The notes below the pieces were generated by a model, which did no database searches, had not been told where the DNA came from, and saw only the letters and a list, made by a program, of their open reading frames with translations. From NCBI GenBank assembly GCA_963735885.1, contig CAVTMP010000002.1, positions 1 to 64,000 of the forward strand: a stretch of DNA of 64,000 nucleotides. Reading direction: 5' to 3'. Every line of letters starts with the position of its first letter. The first letter of the stretch is position 1. A program made the translations under genes and the position numbers. Source of the stretch: JBBSBL01 sp963735885 (GTDB taxonomy: Bacteria > Actinomycetota > Thermoleophilia > Solirubrobacterales > Solirubrobacteraceae). Of this stretch, positions 34,788 through 42,965 are shown piece by piece.

Positions 34788-37097
34788 GTGACCGCGCCGG
34801 ACCGTGTCGCGTACCGGACGTGCCCGCTGTGCGAGGCGACGTGCGGCCTCGAGATCTCGCTGCGCGGCGAGGAGATCGCCGCGATCCGCGGCGACGGGGC
34901 CGACGTCTTCAGCCACGGCTTCGTCTGCCCCAAGGGCGCCTCGCTGAAGGCCCTCGACGAGGATCCCGACCGCGTGCGGACCCCGCTGTTGCGCCAGGGC
35001 GACGGGTCGTTCGCGCCGGCGTCCTGGGACGAGGCCTTCGCGGCGATCGACGCGGGGCTCGGCCCGATCCTCGCCGACGGCGAGCGGAACGCCGTGGCGG
35101 CCTACCTCGGCAACCCCAACGCCCACAACCTCGCGGCGACGCTCTACGCCCGCGTGCTGCTCAAGGCGCTCGGGAGCCGCAACGTCTTCTCGGCCAGCAC
35201 CGTCGACCAGATGCCCAAGCAGGTGGCCGCGGCGCTCATGTTCGGGACCGCGACGAGCGTCCCCGTCCCCGACGTCGACCGGACCGACCACCTCCTGATC
35301 CTCGGCGCGAACCCGCTGGCCTCGAACGGGTCGCTGCTCACCGCGCCCGACCTGCGCGGCCGGCTGCGGGCGGTCCGCGCGCGCGGCGGGCGGGTCGTCG
35401 TCGTCGACCCGCGCCGCACCCGGACCGCCGCCGAGGCGGACGAGCACCTGTTCATCCGTCCCGGCACCGATGCCGCGTTCCTCATGGGCCTCGTGCACGT
35501 GCTCTTCGCCGAGGGGCTCTCCCGGCCGGGCGCCGTGGCCGCGTGGACGGACGGGATCGAGGCGGTCGAGGAGGCGGCGTCGGCCGTCGACCCGGAGCGG
35601 GCCGCCGCCGCCTGCGGCATCCCCGCCGAGACGATCGTCCGGACCGCGCGGGAGCTCGCGGCGGCCGACCGCGCGGCGGTCTACGGACGCATGGGCACGT
35701 GCACCCAGGAGTTCGGAACGCTCGCGAGCTGGCTCGTCGACGTGCTCAACCTGCTGACCGGCAACCTCGATCGCGAGGGCGGCGCCATGTTCCCGCGCGC
35801 CGCGGCCGGCCAGTCGAACACCGCGGGGCCGTCCGGCCGCGGGCGCGGCGCGCGCTTGGGCCGCTTCCGCTCCCGCGTCCGCGGCCTGGGCGAGGTCTTC
35901 GGCGAGCTGCCCGCCGCCTGCCTCGCCGAGGAGATCGACACGCCGGGGCGGGGGCAGGTCCGCGCGCTGCTGACCTTCGCCGGGAACCCGGCCCTCTCGA
36001 CGCCCAACGCCGCGCGCCTGGATCGTGCGCTGGCGGATCTCGAGTTCATGGTCAGCGTCGACGCCTACGTCAACGAGACGACCCGGCACGCCGACGTCAT
36101 CCTCCCCGCGCCGTCGCCGCTGCGGCGCCCCCACTACGACCTGGCGCTCTACCAGTTCGCCGCGCGCAACGTGGCGAACTTCTCGCCGCCCTCGCTCCCC
36201 CCCGAGCCCGACCGGCCGGACGAGTGGGTCACGCTCCTGCGCCTGACCGGCGTCGTGACGGGCCAGGGCCCGGACGCCGACGTCGCCGCGCTCGATGCGT
36301 TCGTGGCCGGCGAGGCGGTGCGGAGGGAGACGACGGTCGAGGGATCGCCGATCGAGGGGCGCGACCCCGCGGAGGTCCTGGCCGCGCTCGCCCCCCGTGT
36401 CGGCGCGGAGCGCCTGCTCGACCTGCTGCTGCGCGTCGGGCCCTACGGCGAGGGCTTCGGCCGGCCCGCGGCGCGCGCCGACCGGACCCCCGGTGGCGCG
36501 GGGCTCTCCCTGGACCTCCTGGAGGACCACCCGCACGGGATCGACCTCGGGCCGCTCGAGCCGCGGATGCCGGAGGTGCTCCGCACGCCCACGGGCCGGA
36601 TCGACCTCGCGCCCGAGCCGATCCTCGCCGACGTCCCGCGACTGGTCGCGTCGCTCGCCGCCCGCGACGAGGGCGGCCTCGTCCTCGTCGGCCGCCGCCA
36701 GCTGCGCTCGAACAACTCGTGGATGCACAACCTCGTGCCGCTCGTGCGGGGCAAGGACCGCTGCACGCTCCAGGTTCACCCGTGCGATGCCGCGCGCCAC
36801 GGCCTGCGCGACGGCGCCCCGGCCCGGGTCGCCTCGCGCGCCGGCGAGATCGTCGCGCCGGTCGAGGTGACCGCGGACGTCATGCCGGGCGTGGTCAGCC
36901 TCCCGCACGGATGGGGCCACGACGCGCCGGGCGCGACGATGCGGGTGGCCGCGGCGCACGCGGGCGTCAACAGCAACGTCCTCGCGGACGAGACCCTCGT
37001 CGACCCGCTGTCCGGCAACGCGGTGCTCAACGGGATCCCGGTGGAGCTGGCGGCCGTCGGGGTCGACCGCGGCGTGGCGGCCGCCGCGACCGGCTGA
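34788..37097 (+). CDS. Molybdopterin-dependent oxidoreductase with [4Fe-4S] cluster
   Basis: 769 residues from GTG 34788. The N-terminal cluster cysteines are C12, C15, C19 and C47 (CPLCEATCG and GFVCPKG). The molybdopterin-guanine-dinucleotide core follows (NVFSASTVDQMPKQVAA, HLLILGANPLASNGSL, RVVVVDPRRTRTA, NLLTGNLDREGG) and the C-terminal dinucleotide-binding domain (LRSNNSWMHNL, SLPHGWGHDAPG). This is the formate dehydrogenase/nitrate reductase superfamily. The residue ligating molybdenum near STVDQ is not a clear Cys or Sec, and no small subunit, Moco chaperone or cytochrome gene is adjacent, so the substrate is unknown. Confidence 0.85.
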   Translation: MTAPDRVAYRTCPLCEATCGLEISLRGEEIAAIRGDGADVFSHGFVCPKGASLKALDEDPDRVRTPLLRQGDGSFAPASWDEAFAAIDAGLGPILADGERNAVAAYLGNPNAHNLAATLYARVLLKALGSRNVFSASTVDQMPKQVAAALMFGTATSVPVPDVDRTDHLLILGANPLASNGSLLTAPDLRGRLRAVRARGGRVVVVDPRRTRTAAEADEHLFIRPGTDAAFLMGLVHVLFAEGLSRPGAVAAWTDGIEAVEEAASAVDPERAAAACGIPAETIVRTARELAAADRAAVYGRMGTCTQEFGTLASWLVDVLNLLTGNLDREGGAMFPRAAAGQSNTAGPSGRGRGARLGRFRSRVRGLGEVFGELPAACLAEEIDTPGRGQVRALLTFAGNPALSTPNAARLDRALADLEFMVSVDAYVNETTRHADVILPAPSPLRRPHYDLALYQFAARNVANFSPPSLPPEPDRPDEWVTLLRLTGVVTGQGPDADVAALDAFVAGEAVRRETTVEGSPIEGRDPAEVLAALAPRVGAERLLDLLLRVGPYGEGFGRPAARADRTPGGAGLSLDLLEDHPHGIDLGPLEPRMPEVLRTPTGRIDLAPEPILADVPRLVASLAARDEGGLVLVGRRQLRSNNSWMHNLVPLVRGKDRCTLQVHPCDAARHGLRDGAPARVASRAGEIVAPVEVTADVMPGVVSLPHGWGHDAPGATMRVAAAHAGVNSNVLADETLVDPLSGNAVLNGIPVELAAVGVDRGVAAAATG

Positions 37098-37134
37098 GCC
37101 GCCAACGCCCGCCGCGTTCCGCGACCGCCCGCCG

Positions 37135-38091
37135 ATGCCCGACCACGAGATCCGCGACACCCGCCAGGACGGCGCGGCGACGATCACCCTGGTCTCGCCC
37201 GACGGCGTCGAGGCCACGTTCGCCCCGGGCGTCGGGCTGGTCGGCTGCTCGCTGCGCCACGCGGGCGTCGAGCTCCTCGGCAAGCCCGACGGCCTGGCGG
37301 CCTACGCCGAGCGCGGCTCGACGTTCGGGTTGCCGCTCCTCCACCCCTGGGCGAACCGCCTGGCCGCTGACGGGTACGCCGCCGCCGGCGCCGAGGTCGC
37401 GCTCGACCCGGACTCACCGCTGCTGCACCGCGAGCAGCACGGCCTGCCGATCCACGGGGTGCTCGCGGCCGCCGGCGACTGGGAGGTGACCGCCCGCGAG
37501 GCGGGTGCCGACGCGGCGCGGCTGGCGGCGCGGCTCGACTTCGGCGCCCGGCCCGACCGGCTCGCCGCCTTCCCCTTCCCGCACCTCCTGGAGATCGACG
37601 CGGCGCTCCGCGGTCCGGTGCTGGAGGTCACGACGACGGTCCACGCCGGCGCGACGACGCCGGTCCCGGTCGCATTCGGCTGGCACCCGTACCTCGCGCC
37701 GCCCGGGGCCGGGCGCGCCGAGTGGCTGATCTCCGCGCCCGCGGGCCTCGAGCACCTGCTGCTCGACGAGCGGATGATCCCGACCGGGGCCCGCGAGCCG
37801 GCCGGGTCGCTCGACGGGCCGCTCGGATCCCGCACGTTCGACGACGGCTTCGCCGGCGTCGCCCCCGGCGGGACCTTCGCGGTGGAGGACGGCGAGCGCC
37901 GGGTCGCCGTGCGCTTCGGGGACGGCTACCCGTTCGCCCAGATCTTCGCGCCGCCGGATCTCGACGTCGTCTGCTTCGAGCCGATGACCGCGCCGACGAA
38001 CGCGCTCGTCTCCGGCGACGGCCTGCGCCTGGTCGCCCCCGGCGACCGGTTCCCGGCGACCTACGCGATCGAGGTCACGCCACTGCGGTGA
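37135..38091 (+). CDS. Aldose 1-epimerase (galactose mutarotase-like)
   Basis: 318 residues with the beta-sandwich mutarotase pattern: GLPLLHPWANRLAADG, HGLPIHGVLAAAGDW with the catalytic histidine region, PVAFGWHPYLAPPG with the second conserved histidine, and a late ICFEPM-like segment (VVCFEPMTAPTNAL) holding the glutamate base area. It interconverts alpha and beta sugars. It lies 37 bases after the oxidoreductase and may share its transcript. A strong hairpin follows 20 bases after the stop. Confidence 0.88.
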   Translation: MPDHEIRDTRQDGAATITLVSPDGVEATFAPGVGLVGCSLRHAGVELLGKPDGLAAYAERGSTFGLPLLHPWANRLAADGYAAAGAEVALDPDSPLLHREQHGLPIHGVLAAAGDWEVTAREAGADAARLAARLDFGARPDRLAAFPFPHLLEIDAALRGPVLEVTTTVHAGATTPVPVAFGWHPYLAPPGAGRAEWLISAPAGLEHLLLDERMIPTGAREPAGSLDGPLGSRTFDDGFAGVAPGGTFAVEDGERRVAVRFGDGYPFAQIFAPPDLDVVCFEPMTAPTNALVSGDGLRLVAPGDRFPATYAIEVTPLR

Positions 38092-38110
38092 GGTCTCGAC
38101 CTCGCAGGCG

Positions 38111-38134
38111 ACGCCGGGACCGCGCGCCCGGCGT
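38111..38134 (+). terminator. Hairpin terminator after the epimerase gene
   Basis: An 8-bp perfect stem ACGCCGGG/CCCGGCGT (38111-38118 with 38127-38134), an 8-base loop and a following TTC. It lies between convergent genes, 20 bases past the epimerase stop and 14 bases from the stop of the opposite gene. Confidence 0.5.
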
Positions 38135-38147
38135 TTCGGCGTGACCG

Positions 38148-39452
38148 TCACCGCACGAGCCGCACCACCAGCCCCGCGCCCACCGCGCCGGTGTCTCCGG
38201 CCCCCCGCAACAGGCCGAGGATCCGGGCGACGTAGCCGCGGGTCTCCGGGTAGGGCGGGATGCAGCCGCAGCGCGCCACCGCGCCCGGCCCCGCGTTGTA
38301 GGCGGCGAGCGCCAGCGGCACCGAGCCGAAGCGGCGCAGCAGGTCCCGCATCAGCCGCGCCTGGGCGGCGATCGACGCCGCCGGGTCGAAGGGGTCGCGG
38401 AGTCCGTAGGCGGCGCCCGTGCCCGGCATGAACTGCGCGATCCCGCGCGCGCCCGCCGGGGAGACCGCGAAGGGGTTGAACCCCGACTCCGCGTAGAGCT
38501 GCGCCGCGAGCAGCGCCGCCCCGACGTTCCACCGTTGGGCGGCCCGCGCGATGATCGGGGCGAACCGCGCCGGGACGAACGCCGGCAGCGACCCGCGGCC
38601 GTCGGCGCGCGCGAAGCCGACCGAGGCCGATCCCGGGTTCCGCGCGAAGCCGAAGTGCCACGGCTCCCACGCGTAGCGCTTGACGAAGCCGAACGCGCCG
38701 CCGTGCGCGGCCAGCCACCCGTACGCGGCCGGGGGCCCGAGGTCGAGCTCCGTGCCGAGCCGGTGCAGCGAGCGTCCCGGCGGCGCCACCCAGCGCGGGT
38801 CCGGATGCCGGGCGAAGAGCACGGCCTGCTCGGCGCTGGAGCGGAACGCGCTGACCACGATGAGGCCGAGTCCGGCGCGCCGGGCGGCGGCGGCCAGGCG
38901 GTCGAAGGCGAGGGCGACGTCGGGTCGCATGGGCTTGCCCTGGCGCTGCGCGAACGGCCCCGGGTAGTCGCCCGGCGCGGGGTCGACCCCGAGCGCGACC
39001 CACGCCGGCGGGTCGAGGCGCGCCTCGGCGACGGCCCGGACCGGCGCCCGGCGCCGCGCCCCGCCGAGATCGACCGCGACCGGATCGCGCACGACGACGC
39101 GAACGCGCACGGGCGCGATCTCCCGCTGGTCCGGGAAGCCGGCGACGACGGCACGCGCGCCGTTGGCGCCCGCCACGGCCAGCGCGGCCGACCGCGCCGC
39201 GGCGAGGTAGGCCGACTTCTCGAGGTGTCGCGGGTTGCGCCGCCGCCCGATCCGCGCGGGCTCGAACAGGCGGTCGTAGGCGTCGTGCATCGCCCGGGCG
39301 CCGGCCAGCGCCGCGAGGTCGGCCGCCCGCTGCCGGCCGGCCCGGGCCCCGAGGCCGGTCGCCACGGCGCCGAGCGTCACCGCGCCGAGCAGGACCACGA
39401 GCAGCCCGAAGAGCAGGACGAGGGTGGCCTGACCCCGCTCCCGCCCGGTCAT
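38148..39452 (-). CDS. TadG-like pseudopilin fused to VanY-type carboxypeptidase and SLT transglycosylase domains
   Basis: 434 residues with three parts. (1) Residues 1-55: RERGQATLVLLFGLLVVLL helix and QRAADLAALAGARAM, the N-terminal pattern of Flp/Tad pilus TadG-like proteins. (2) About 170-270: an M15B D,D-carboxypeptidase domain with SAFRSSAEQ (201-209), zinc ligands H230 and D237 in SLHRLGTELD, and EPWHF with H266. (3) About 295-415: a lytic transglycosylase with catalytic E322 in YAESGFNPFAVSPAG, GIAQFMPGT and AYNAGPG. It would thus cut both peptides and glycan of the wall from a pilus-like anchor. It is the last of four genes chained by ATGA/GTGA overlaps or short gaps. Confidence 0.8.
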   Translation of the reverse strand: MTGRERGQATLVLLFGLLVVLLGAVTLGAVATGLGARAGRQRAADLAALAGARAMHDAYDRLFEPARIGRRRNPRHLEKSAYLAAARSAALAVAGANGARAVVAGFPDQREIAPVRVRVVVRDPVAVDLGGARRRAPVRAVAEARLDPPAWVALGVDPAPGDYPGPFAQRQGKPMRPDVALAFDRLAAAARRAGLGLIVVSAFRSSAEQAVLFARHPDPRWVAPPGRSLHRLGTELDLGPPAAYGWLAAHGGAFGFVKRYAWEPWHFGFARNPGSASVGFARADGRGSLPAFVPARFAPIIARAAQRWNVGAALLAAQLYAESGFNPFAVSPAGARGIAQFMPGTGAAYGLRDPFDPAASIAAQARLMRDLLRRFGSVPLALAAYNAGPGAVARCGCIPPYPETRGYVARILGLLRGAGDTGAVGAGLVVRLVR

Positions 39453-40090
39453 CGGGCCGCCTCCAGCGCGCCGCGCAGCGCCCCGGCCCAGCCGGACCGG
39501 ACGGCGAGTCCCGCGAGCGCGAGGGCGGCCCCGGGCGGGTCGGGACGCGCCGGCGCGATGGCGGCCGGGACCTCGAGCGCGAGCAACCCCGCCAGCACGA
39601 GGGGCGCGAGGCCGGCGTCGCCGGGCCCGCCGGCGACGAGCACGGCGTCCTGGGCGCGCAGCAGCCGATCGACCTCCGCGTCCCGCGGCGCGGTCACCGC
39701 CACCGCCGTGGGCAGGCCGGCGGCGGCGGCGGCCCGGACGATCTCGGCGGGCGTCCCGGCCACGTGGACCAGCCGCCCGCCCGCCACGGCGTCGAGGCCG
39801 CGCTCGCCCAGCCGCGAGGCGACCCGCGTGGCCGCCGGCGTCGCGGGGGCCCGCAGACCCGGGGCGTCGCCGCCGACGACGCCCAGCACCGCCGGCCCGC
39901 GAGCGGCGAGCACCAGCGCGATGCCGGCCGCCGTGACGGTCACGGCCCCGGGCGCCCCGACCACGGCGACGCCGGTCATCCGCCGGCTCGCGCCGACACG
40001 CGGTGCGGTCGCCTCGCCCCGTGCCCGCGGCGAGACGCCGCCCGGAGGCGCGACGAACGCCTCCAGCAGCCGGCGGCCGAGGGCGCTCAT
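39449..40090 (-). CDS. Unknown Ala/Val-rich protein in the Tad-like cluster
   Basis: 213 residues; no family recognised. From about residue 38 it shows alternating hydrophobic strands and helices (MTGVAVVGAPGAVTVTAAG, LVLAARGPAVLGVVGGDAP, AVLVAGGPGDAGLAPLV), which looks like a Rossmann-type fold but without a Walker A loop. It might be a degenerate CpaE/MinD-like partner of the pilus proteins; that is a guess from position. The stop overlaps the start of the TadG fusion gene (ATGA). Its own start region is duplicated (see the 18-bp repeat at 40075-40136). Confidence 0.5.
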   Translation of the reverse strand: MSALGRRLLEAFVAPPGGVSPRARGEATAPRVGASRRMTGVAVVGAPGAVTVTAAGIALVLAARGPAVLGVVGGDAPGLRAPATPAATRVASRLGERGLDAVAGGRLVHVAGTPAEIVRAAAAAGLPTAVAVTAPRDAEVDRLLRAQDAVLVAGGPGDAGLAPLVLAGLLALEVPAAIAPARPDPPGAALALAGLAVRSGWAGALRGALEAAR

Positions 40091-40136
40091 CCGGCGGCCC
40101 CGGCGCGAACCTCCGCCCGGCCGAGGGCGCTCATCC
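40075..40136. repeat. 18-bp direct repeat carrying a second copy of a start codon
   Basis: An identical 18-mer occurs at 40075-40092 and 40119-40136. The left copy contains the ATG of the unknown gene (minus strand); the right copy has the same ATG overlapping the stop of the TadE-like gene (ATGA). The copies are 44 bases apart, so the two starts are in different frames. Confidence 0.6.
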
Positions 40137-40475
40137 CCCGGCCCGCCCCGCGCGCGCCTCCGCCGTGTGGGCCAGGAGATCGCCCACCCCGCGCACGGGC
40201 GAGAGCGGCCGCACGCGAACGCGGACGGCCCCGCCCCGCACCCGGACGGTCATCGCGCCGCGGGACCAGGCCGGCACGGCGTCGCGCGCCGCATCCGCCG
40301 GATCACCGCCCTCGAGCAGGGCCACCGCCCCGGCCTCGGCCGCGTGCTCGGCGAGCTCGGCCGAGGCGCCGGCCGCGAGCAGCTGCAGCAGGACCACGGC
40401 CACGCCGGCCAGGAGCGGCAGCAGCGCGACGAGCTCGACGGCGGCCTGCCCGCACGCGCCCCGTAGGCGGCTCAC
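40131..40475 (-). CDS. TadE-like pseudopilin (second in cluster)
   Basis: 114 residues from GTG 40475. The N-terminus SRLRGACGQAAVELVALLP has the TadE/prepilin-like pattern: a charged start, glycine, then a hydrophobic helix with glutamate at position +5 (LPLLAGVAVVLLQLLAAG). The rest is a small outer domain (ALLEGGDPADAARDAVPAW, AVRVRVRPLSPVRG). TadE proteins are minor pseudopilins needed for Flp pilus assembly. The GTG overlaps the stop of the preceding TadE-like gene (GTGA). Confidence 0.72.
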   Translation of the reverse strand: MSRLRGACGQAAVELVALLPLLAGVAVVLLQLLAAGASAELAEHAAEAGAVALLEGGDPADAARDAVPAWSRGAMTVRVRGGAVRVRVRPLSPVRGVGDLLAHTAEARAGRAGG

Positions 40476-40819
40476 GGCCGCTGGGGCGCGAACCGCGCCC
40501 GGGCCTCGATGCTCGTCAGCCGGCCGCCGCCGAGGACGAGCGGGACGCCCACGCGGACGCGGACCGAGCCGTCGGGCAGCGCCCGCACGCGCATCCCCGG
40601 CTCCAGCCGGCCCGGCAACGCGCGCCGGGCGGCGGCCTCGACGTCGCCCCCGATCGCCTGCGCGCGGGCGGCGGCCCGCGCCGCGGACGCCGCGAGCCAG
40701 CCGCACTCCCCGGCGAGCACGCACTGCCACAGCGCGGCGAGGGCGACGGCGAGCAGCGGCAGGACCGCCACCAGCTCGACGGTGGCCTGCCCCTGCTGCC
40801 CGCGTGCGCGCCGCCACAT
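40472..40819 (-). CDS. TadE-like pseudopilin (first in cluster)
   Basis: 115 residues: MWRRARGQQGQATVELVAV, with the glycine and +5 glutamate, then LLAVALAALWQCVLAGECG and an outer domain with RALPDGSVRVRVGVPL. It is a TadE family member and likely a paralogue of the next gene. It opens a four-gene minus-strand cluster. None of the motor or secretin-like Tad genes (tadA, tadB, tadC) are in the window, so the assembly machine must be encoded elsewhere. Confidence 0.75.
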   Translation of the reverse strand: MWRRARGQQGQATVELVAVLPLLAVALAALWQCVLAGECGWLAASAARAAARAQAIGGDVEAAARRALPGRLEPGMRVRALPDGSVRVRVGVPLVLGGGRLTSIEARARFAPQRP

Positions 40820-40984
40820 GGGCGCTCACGCTCGCCGACGCCGCGTGACGAAACCAGACGCGCCGGTGACGAAACGCCCGGCCCGCCGCGACGGATCGGC
40901 CCGCCGCGACCGCACCTCGCCGAGACGGGCGAGGTGCCCAGCTCAGAGCCTCGGGCGCGAACTACGCCTGAGGACGCCTTCCGG

Positions 40985-41338
40985 TCAGTAGGCGCGCCAG
41001 GCGCGCCACGAGGTGACGAGCCCCGCCGCGATGAGCGCGACGAGCGCGAACCACACGAGCGTGCCGGCGCCGGTCTGCCACAGGCGGCCGGTGGCCGTCG
41101 CGGTGAGCGCCGCGATCCCCAGCGAGCCGTACAGCATCGCGCGGATCCCGTCCGGCAGCGACTCGAGGTCGAGTCGCCGCTCCCGGTAGATCCGGACCCC
41201 GAGCCAGCCGAGGGCCACGAGGAAGAGCGCGGAGAGCGCCTGGAGGATCGTGGCGCTCGCCGTCCCGCCGCCCGGCAGGAAGACGACGGCCGCCGCGAGC
41301 GCGAGCACGATGAGGACGTTGCGCAGGGTCGCGCTCAC
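40985..41338 (-). CDS. Small multi-pass membrane protein
   Basis: 117 residues from GTG 41338, which overlaps the stop of the response regulator (GTGA). Four hydrophobic segments are visible: LRNVLIVLALAAAVVFLPG, LQALSALFLVALGWLGVRI, MLYGSLGIAALTATA and GTLVWFALVALIAAGLVTSW. A short charged loop (RERRLDLESLPDG) lies in the middle. No family recognised. Coupling to the regulator gene suggests a link to its signal, perhaps as a membrane sensor, but this is only positional. Confidence 0.65.
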   Translation of the reverse strand: MSATLRNVLIVLALAAAVVFLPGGGTASATILQALSALFLVALGWLGVRIYRERRLDLESLPDGIRAMLYGSLGIAALTATATGRLWQTGAGTLVWFALVALIAAGLVTSWRAWRAY

Positions 41339-42189
41339 GACACCAGGCCGGCCGCGTCCCGCTCGGGCGGGGCGACCGCTGCCGGCGGCGGCACCGGGTG
41401 CGCCGCCTCGACCGGGATCGCGTCGGACAGCGGGCCGGTCGCCGGCTCGGGCGCGAAGCGATAGCCGACGCCGAAGTGCGTGTGGATGTAGCGCCACGCC
41501 GGGGAGGCCTTCTCGAGCTTCTGGCGGAGCTTGCGCACGAACACGTCGACCGACCGGTCCCCGTGGGCCATCGCGTAGCCCCAGACCCGCTGGTAGATCT
41601 CCTCGCGCTGGAGCACCTGGCCCTCGGCGTCGGCGAGCAGGTGGATGAGCTCGAACTCCCGCCGGGTGAGGTCGAGGCTGCGGTCGTCGACGAAGGCCTG
41701 GAACTGGTCGGGGCGGATCGCGACCTGGCCGCTGACGATCGCCGCGTTGGCGGTCGGCGCCGCCGCGCGACGGCGGCGCCGCATGACGGCCTCGACCCGC
41801 GCGATGAGCTCCTCCGGGTGACAGGGCTTCGTGATCCAGTCGTCGGCGCCGAGCCGCAGGCCGCGCACGCGCTGCCCGACCGAGGAGGGCCCGGTGCAGA
41901 TCACCACGCCGAGCTCCGGCAGCTGGCCGCAGACGCGCTCGAGGTACTCGCGCGCGGTGGTGCCGAGCAGGGCGACGTCGAGCACGAGCGCGTTGAGCCG
42001 CATCTGCACGAGCGCGTCGAGCGAGGGCGGGTGGGAGAGCGTCCGCTGCTCCCAGCCCATGGCCTGCACGCGCTTGCCGAGCACCTGCAGGAAGCCGGTG
42101 TCGCGGTCGACGACGGCCAGCCGCACGGGGGTCTGGGCGCGAGCCGCCTCGTCGGCGCGGCGGTCGGCCGCAGGAGTCGAGATCGACAT
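41335..42189 (-). CDS. OmpR/PhoB-family response regulator
   Basis: 284 residues. The receiver domain (about 22-135) has the acidic pair in VVDRDTG, the phospho-acceptor aspartate in ALVLDVALLG, the threonine in VICTGPSS and the lysine in DDWITKPCHP. The DNA-binding winged helix (about 155-250) contains LTRREFELIHLLADAEG and the recognition region DRSVDVFVRKLRQKLE, ending IHTHFGVGYRF. No histidine kinase is adjacent. The neighbouring phosphate genes make a PhoP/PhoB role likely. The last part of its DNA-binding domain is nearly the same as the protein at 49841. The ATG is seven bases from TACACT. Confidence 0.88.
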   Translation of the reverse strand: MSISTPAADRRADEAARAQTPVRLAVVDRDTGFLQVLGKRVQAMGWEQRTLSHPPSLDALVQMRLNALVLDVALLGTTAREYLERVCGQLPELGVVICTGPSSVGQRVRGLRLGADDWITKPCHPEELIARVEAVMRRRRRAAAPTANAAIVSGQVAIRPDQFQAFVDDRSLDLTRREFELIHLLADAEGQVLQREEIYQRVWGYAMAHGDRSVDVFVRKLRQKLEKASPAWRYIHTHFGVGYRFAPEPATGPLSDAIPVEAAHPVPPPAAVAPPERDAAGLVS

Positions 42190-42196
42190 CGCGCTC

Positions 42197-42202
42197 AGTG
42201 TA
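42197..42202 (-). promoter_or_regulatory. -10-like TACACT of the response regulator gene
   Basis: TACACT on the minus strand, seven bases from the ATG at 42189. Confidence 0.4.
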
Positions 42203-42229
42203 CGGGCTGGGTCACCGCGAGGCGGGACC

Positions 42230-42242
42230 CCGCAATTTGCGG
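42230..42242. promoter_or_regulatory. Dyad CCGCAA-T-TTGCGG between divergent genes
   Basis: A 6-bp inverted repeat with a one-base centre, unusual here for its AT core. It lies 28 bases upstream of the response regulator's -10 and 23 bases before the DJ-1/PfpI-like start, so a protein bound here could control both. Confidence 0.35.
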
Positions 42243-42264
42243 TCACGGGTCTTAAACATGCTCG

Positions 42265-42942
42265 ATGCGGAGATTTCCGGAGCGCTGTGCTCCGGCGGCC
42301 GGCTCGCTCGCGCCCGACCGCCGCGGGCCCTCCGGTAGCGTCCGGCAGATCGCCCGCCGCACCGCGCTCCTCGCCTTCCCCGGCCTCACCGCGCTCGACC
42401 TCGTCGGGGTCTACGACGCGCTGCGGCGCATCGCGCCGATGGGCATCGACCGCGGCGCGACCCACCGGATCATCGGCACGCACGCCACGATCCAGGACGA
42501 GACCGGCATGACGCTCGTTCCCGACGGGGTCTACGAGCCGCTGAAGGACTACGACCTCCTGGTCGTGCCGGGCGGGCTCGGCACCCGCCGCCTCGTCCAC
42601 GACGCCCAGGCCATGGACTACCTGCGCTCGTGGGGCCGCGGGGCGCGTGGCCGGCCGATCGCCAGCGTGTGCACCGGCGCGCTCGTGCTCGGCGCGGCCG
42701 GCTTCCTCGAGGGACGTCGCGCCACCACCCACCACCTCGCCTACGACGAGCTGGCTCCGCACTGCCGCGAGGTGGTCCGCGGCGAGCGCATCGTCGAGGA
42801 CGGGCCGGTGACCACCGCGGCCGGCGTGAGCTCGGCGCTCGACCTCGGCCTGCACCTCGTCGCGCGCCACTGGGGCCCGGAGGCACGGGCGCGCGTGTCG
42901 GCGGTCATGGAGTACCCGGTCACGCCCGGCGCCGGGGCCTGA
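42265..42942 (+). CDS. DJ-1/PfpI superfamily protein
   Basis: 225 residues. After a 35-residue basic leader comes the DJ-1/PfpI fold: TALLAFPGLTALDLVGVYD, YDLLVVPGGLGTRRLV and the nucleophile elbow ASVCTGALVLGAAGFL with the reactive cysteine, followed by RRATTHHLAYDEL. This pattern is closest to isonitrile hydratase-like and AraC-associated members rather than the PfpI protease itself. The ATG at 42265 is the only start codon in frame near the domain. Divergent from the response regulator. Confidence 0.82.
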   Translation: MRRFPERCAPAAGSLAPDRRGPSGSVRQIARRTALLAFPGLTALDLVGVYDALRRIAPMGIDRGATHRIIGTHATIQDETGMTLVPDGVYEPLKDYDLLVVPGGLGTRRLVHDAQAMDYLRSWGRGARGRPIASVCTGALVLGAAGFLEGRRATTHHLAYDELAPHCREVVRGERIVEDGPVTTAAGVSSALDLGLHLVARHWGPEARARVSAVMEYPVTPGAGA

Positions 42943-42965
42943 CCGGGCCGCCCGCCCCGACCGCG

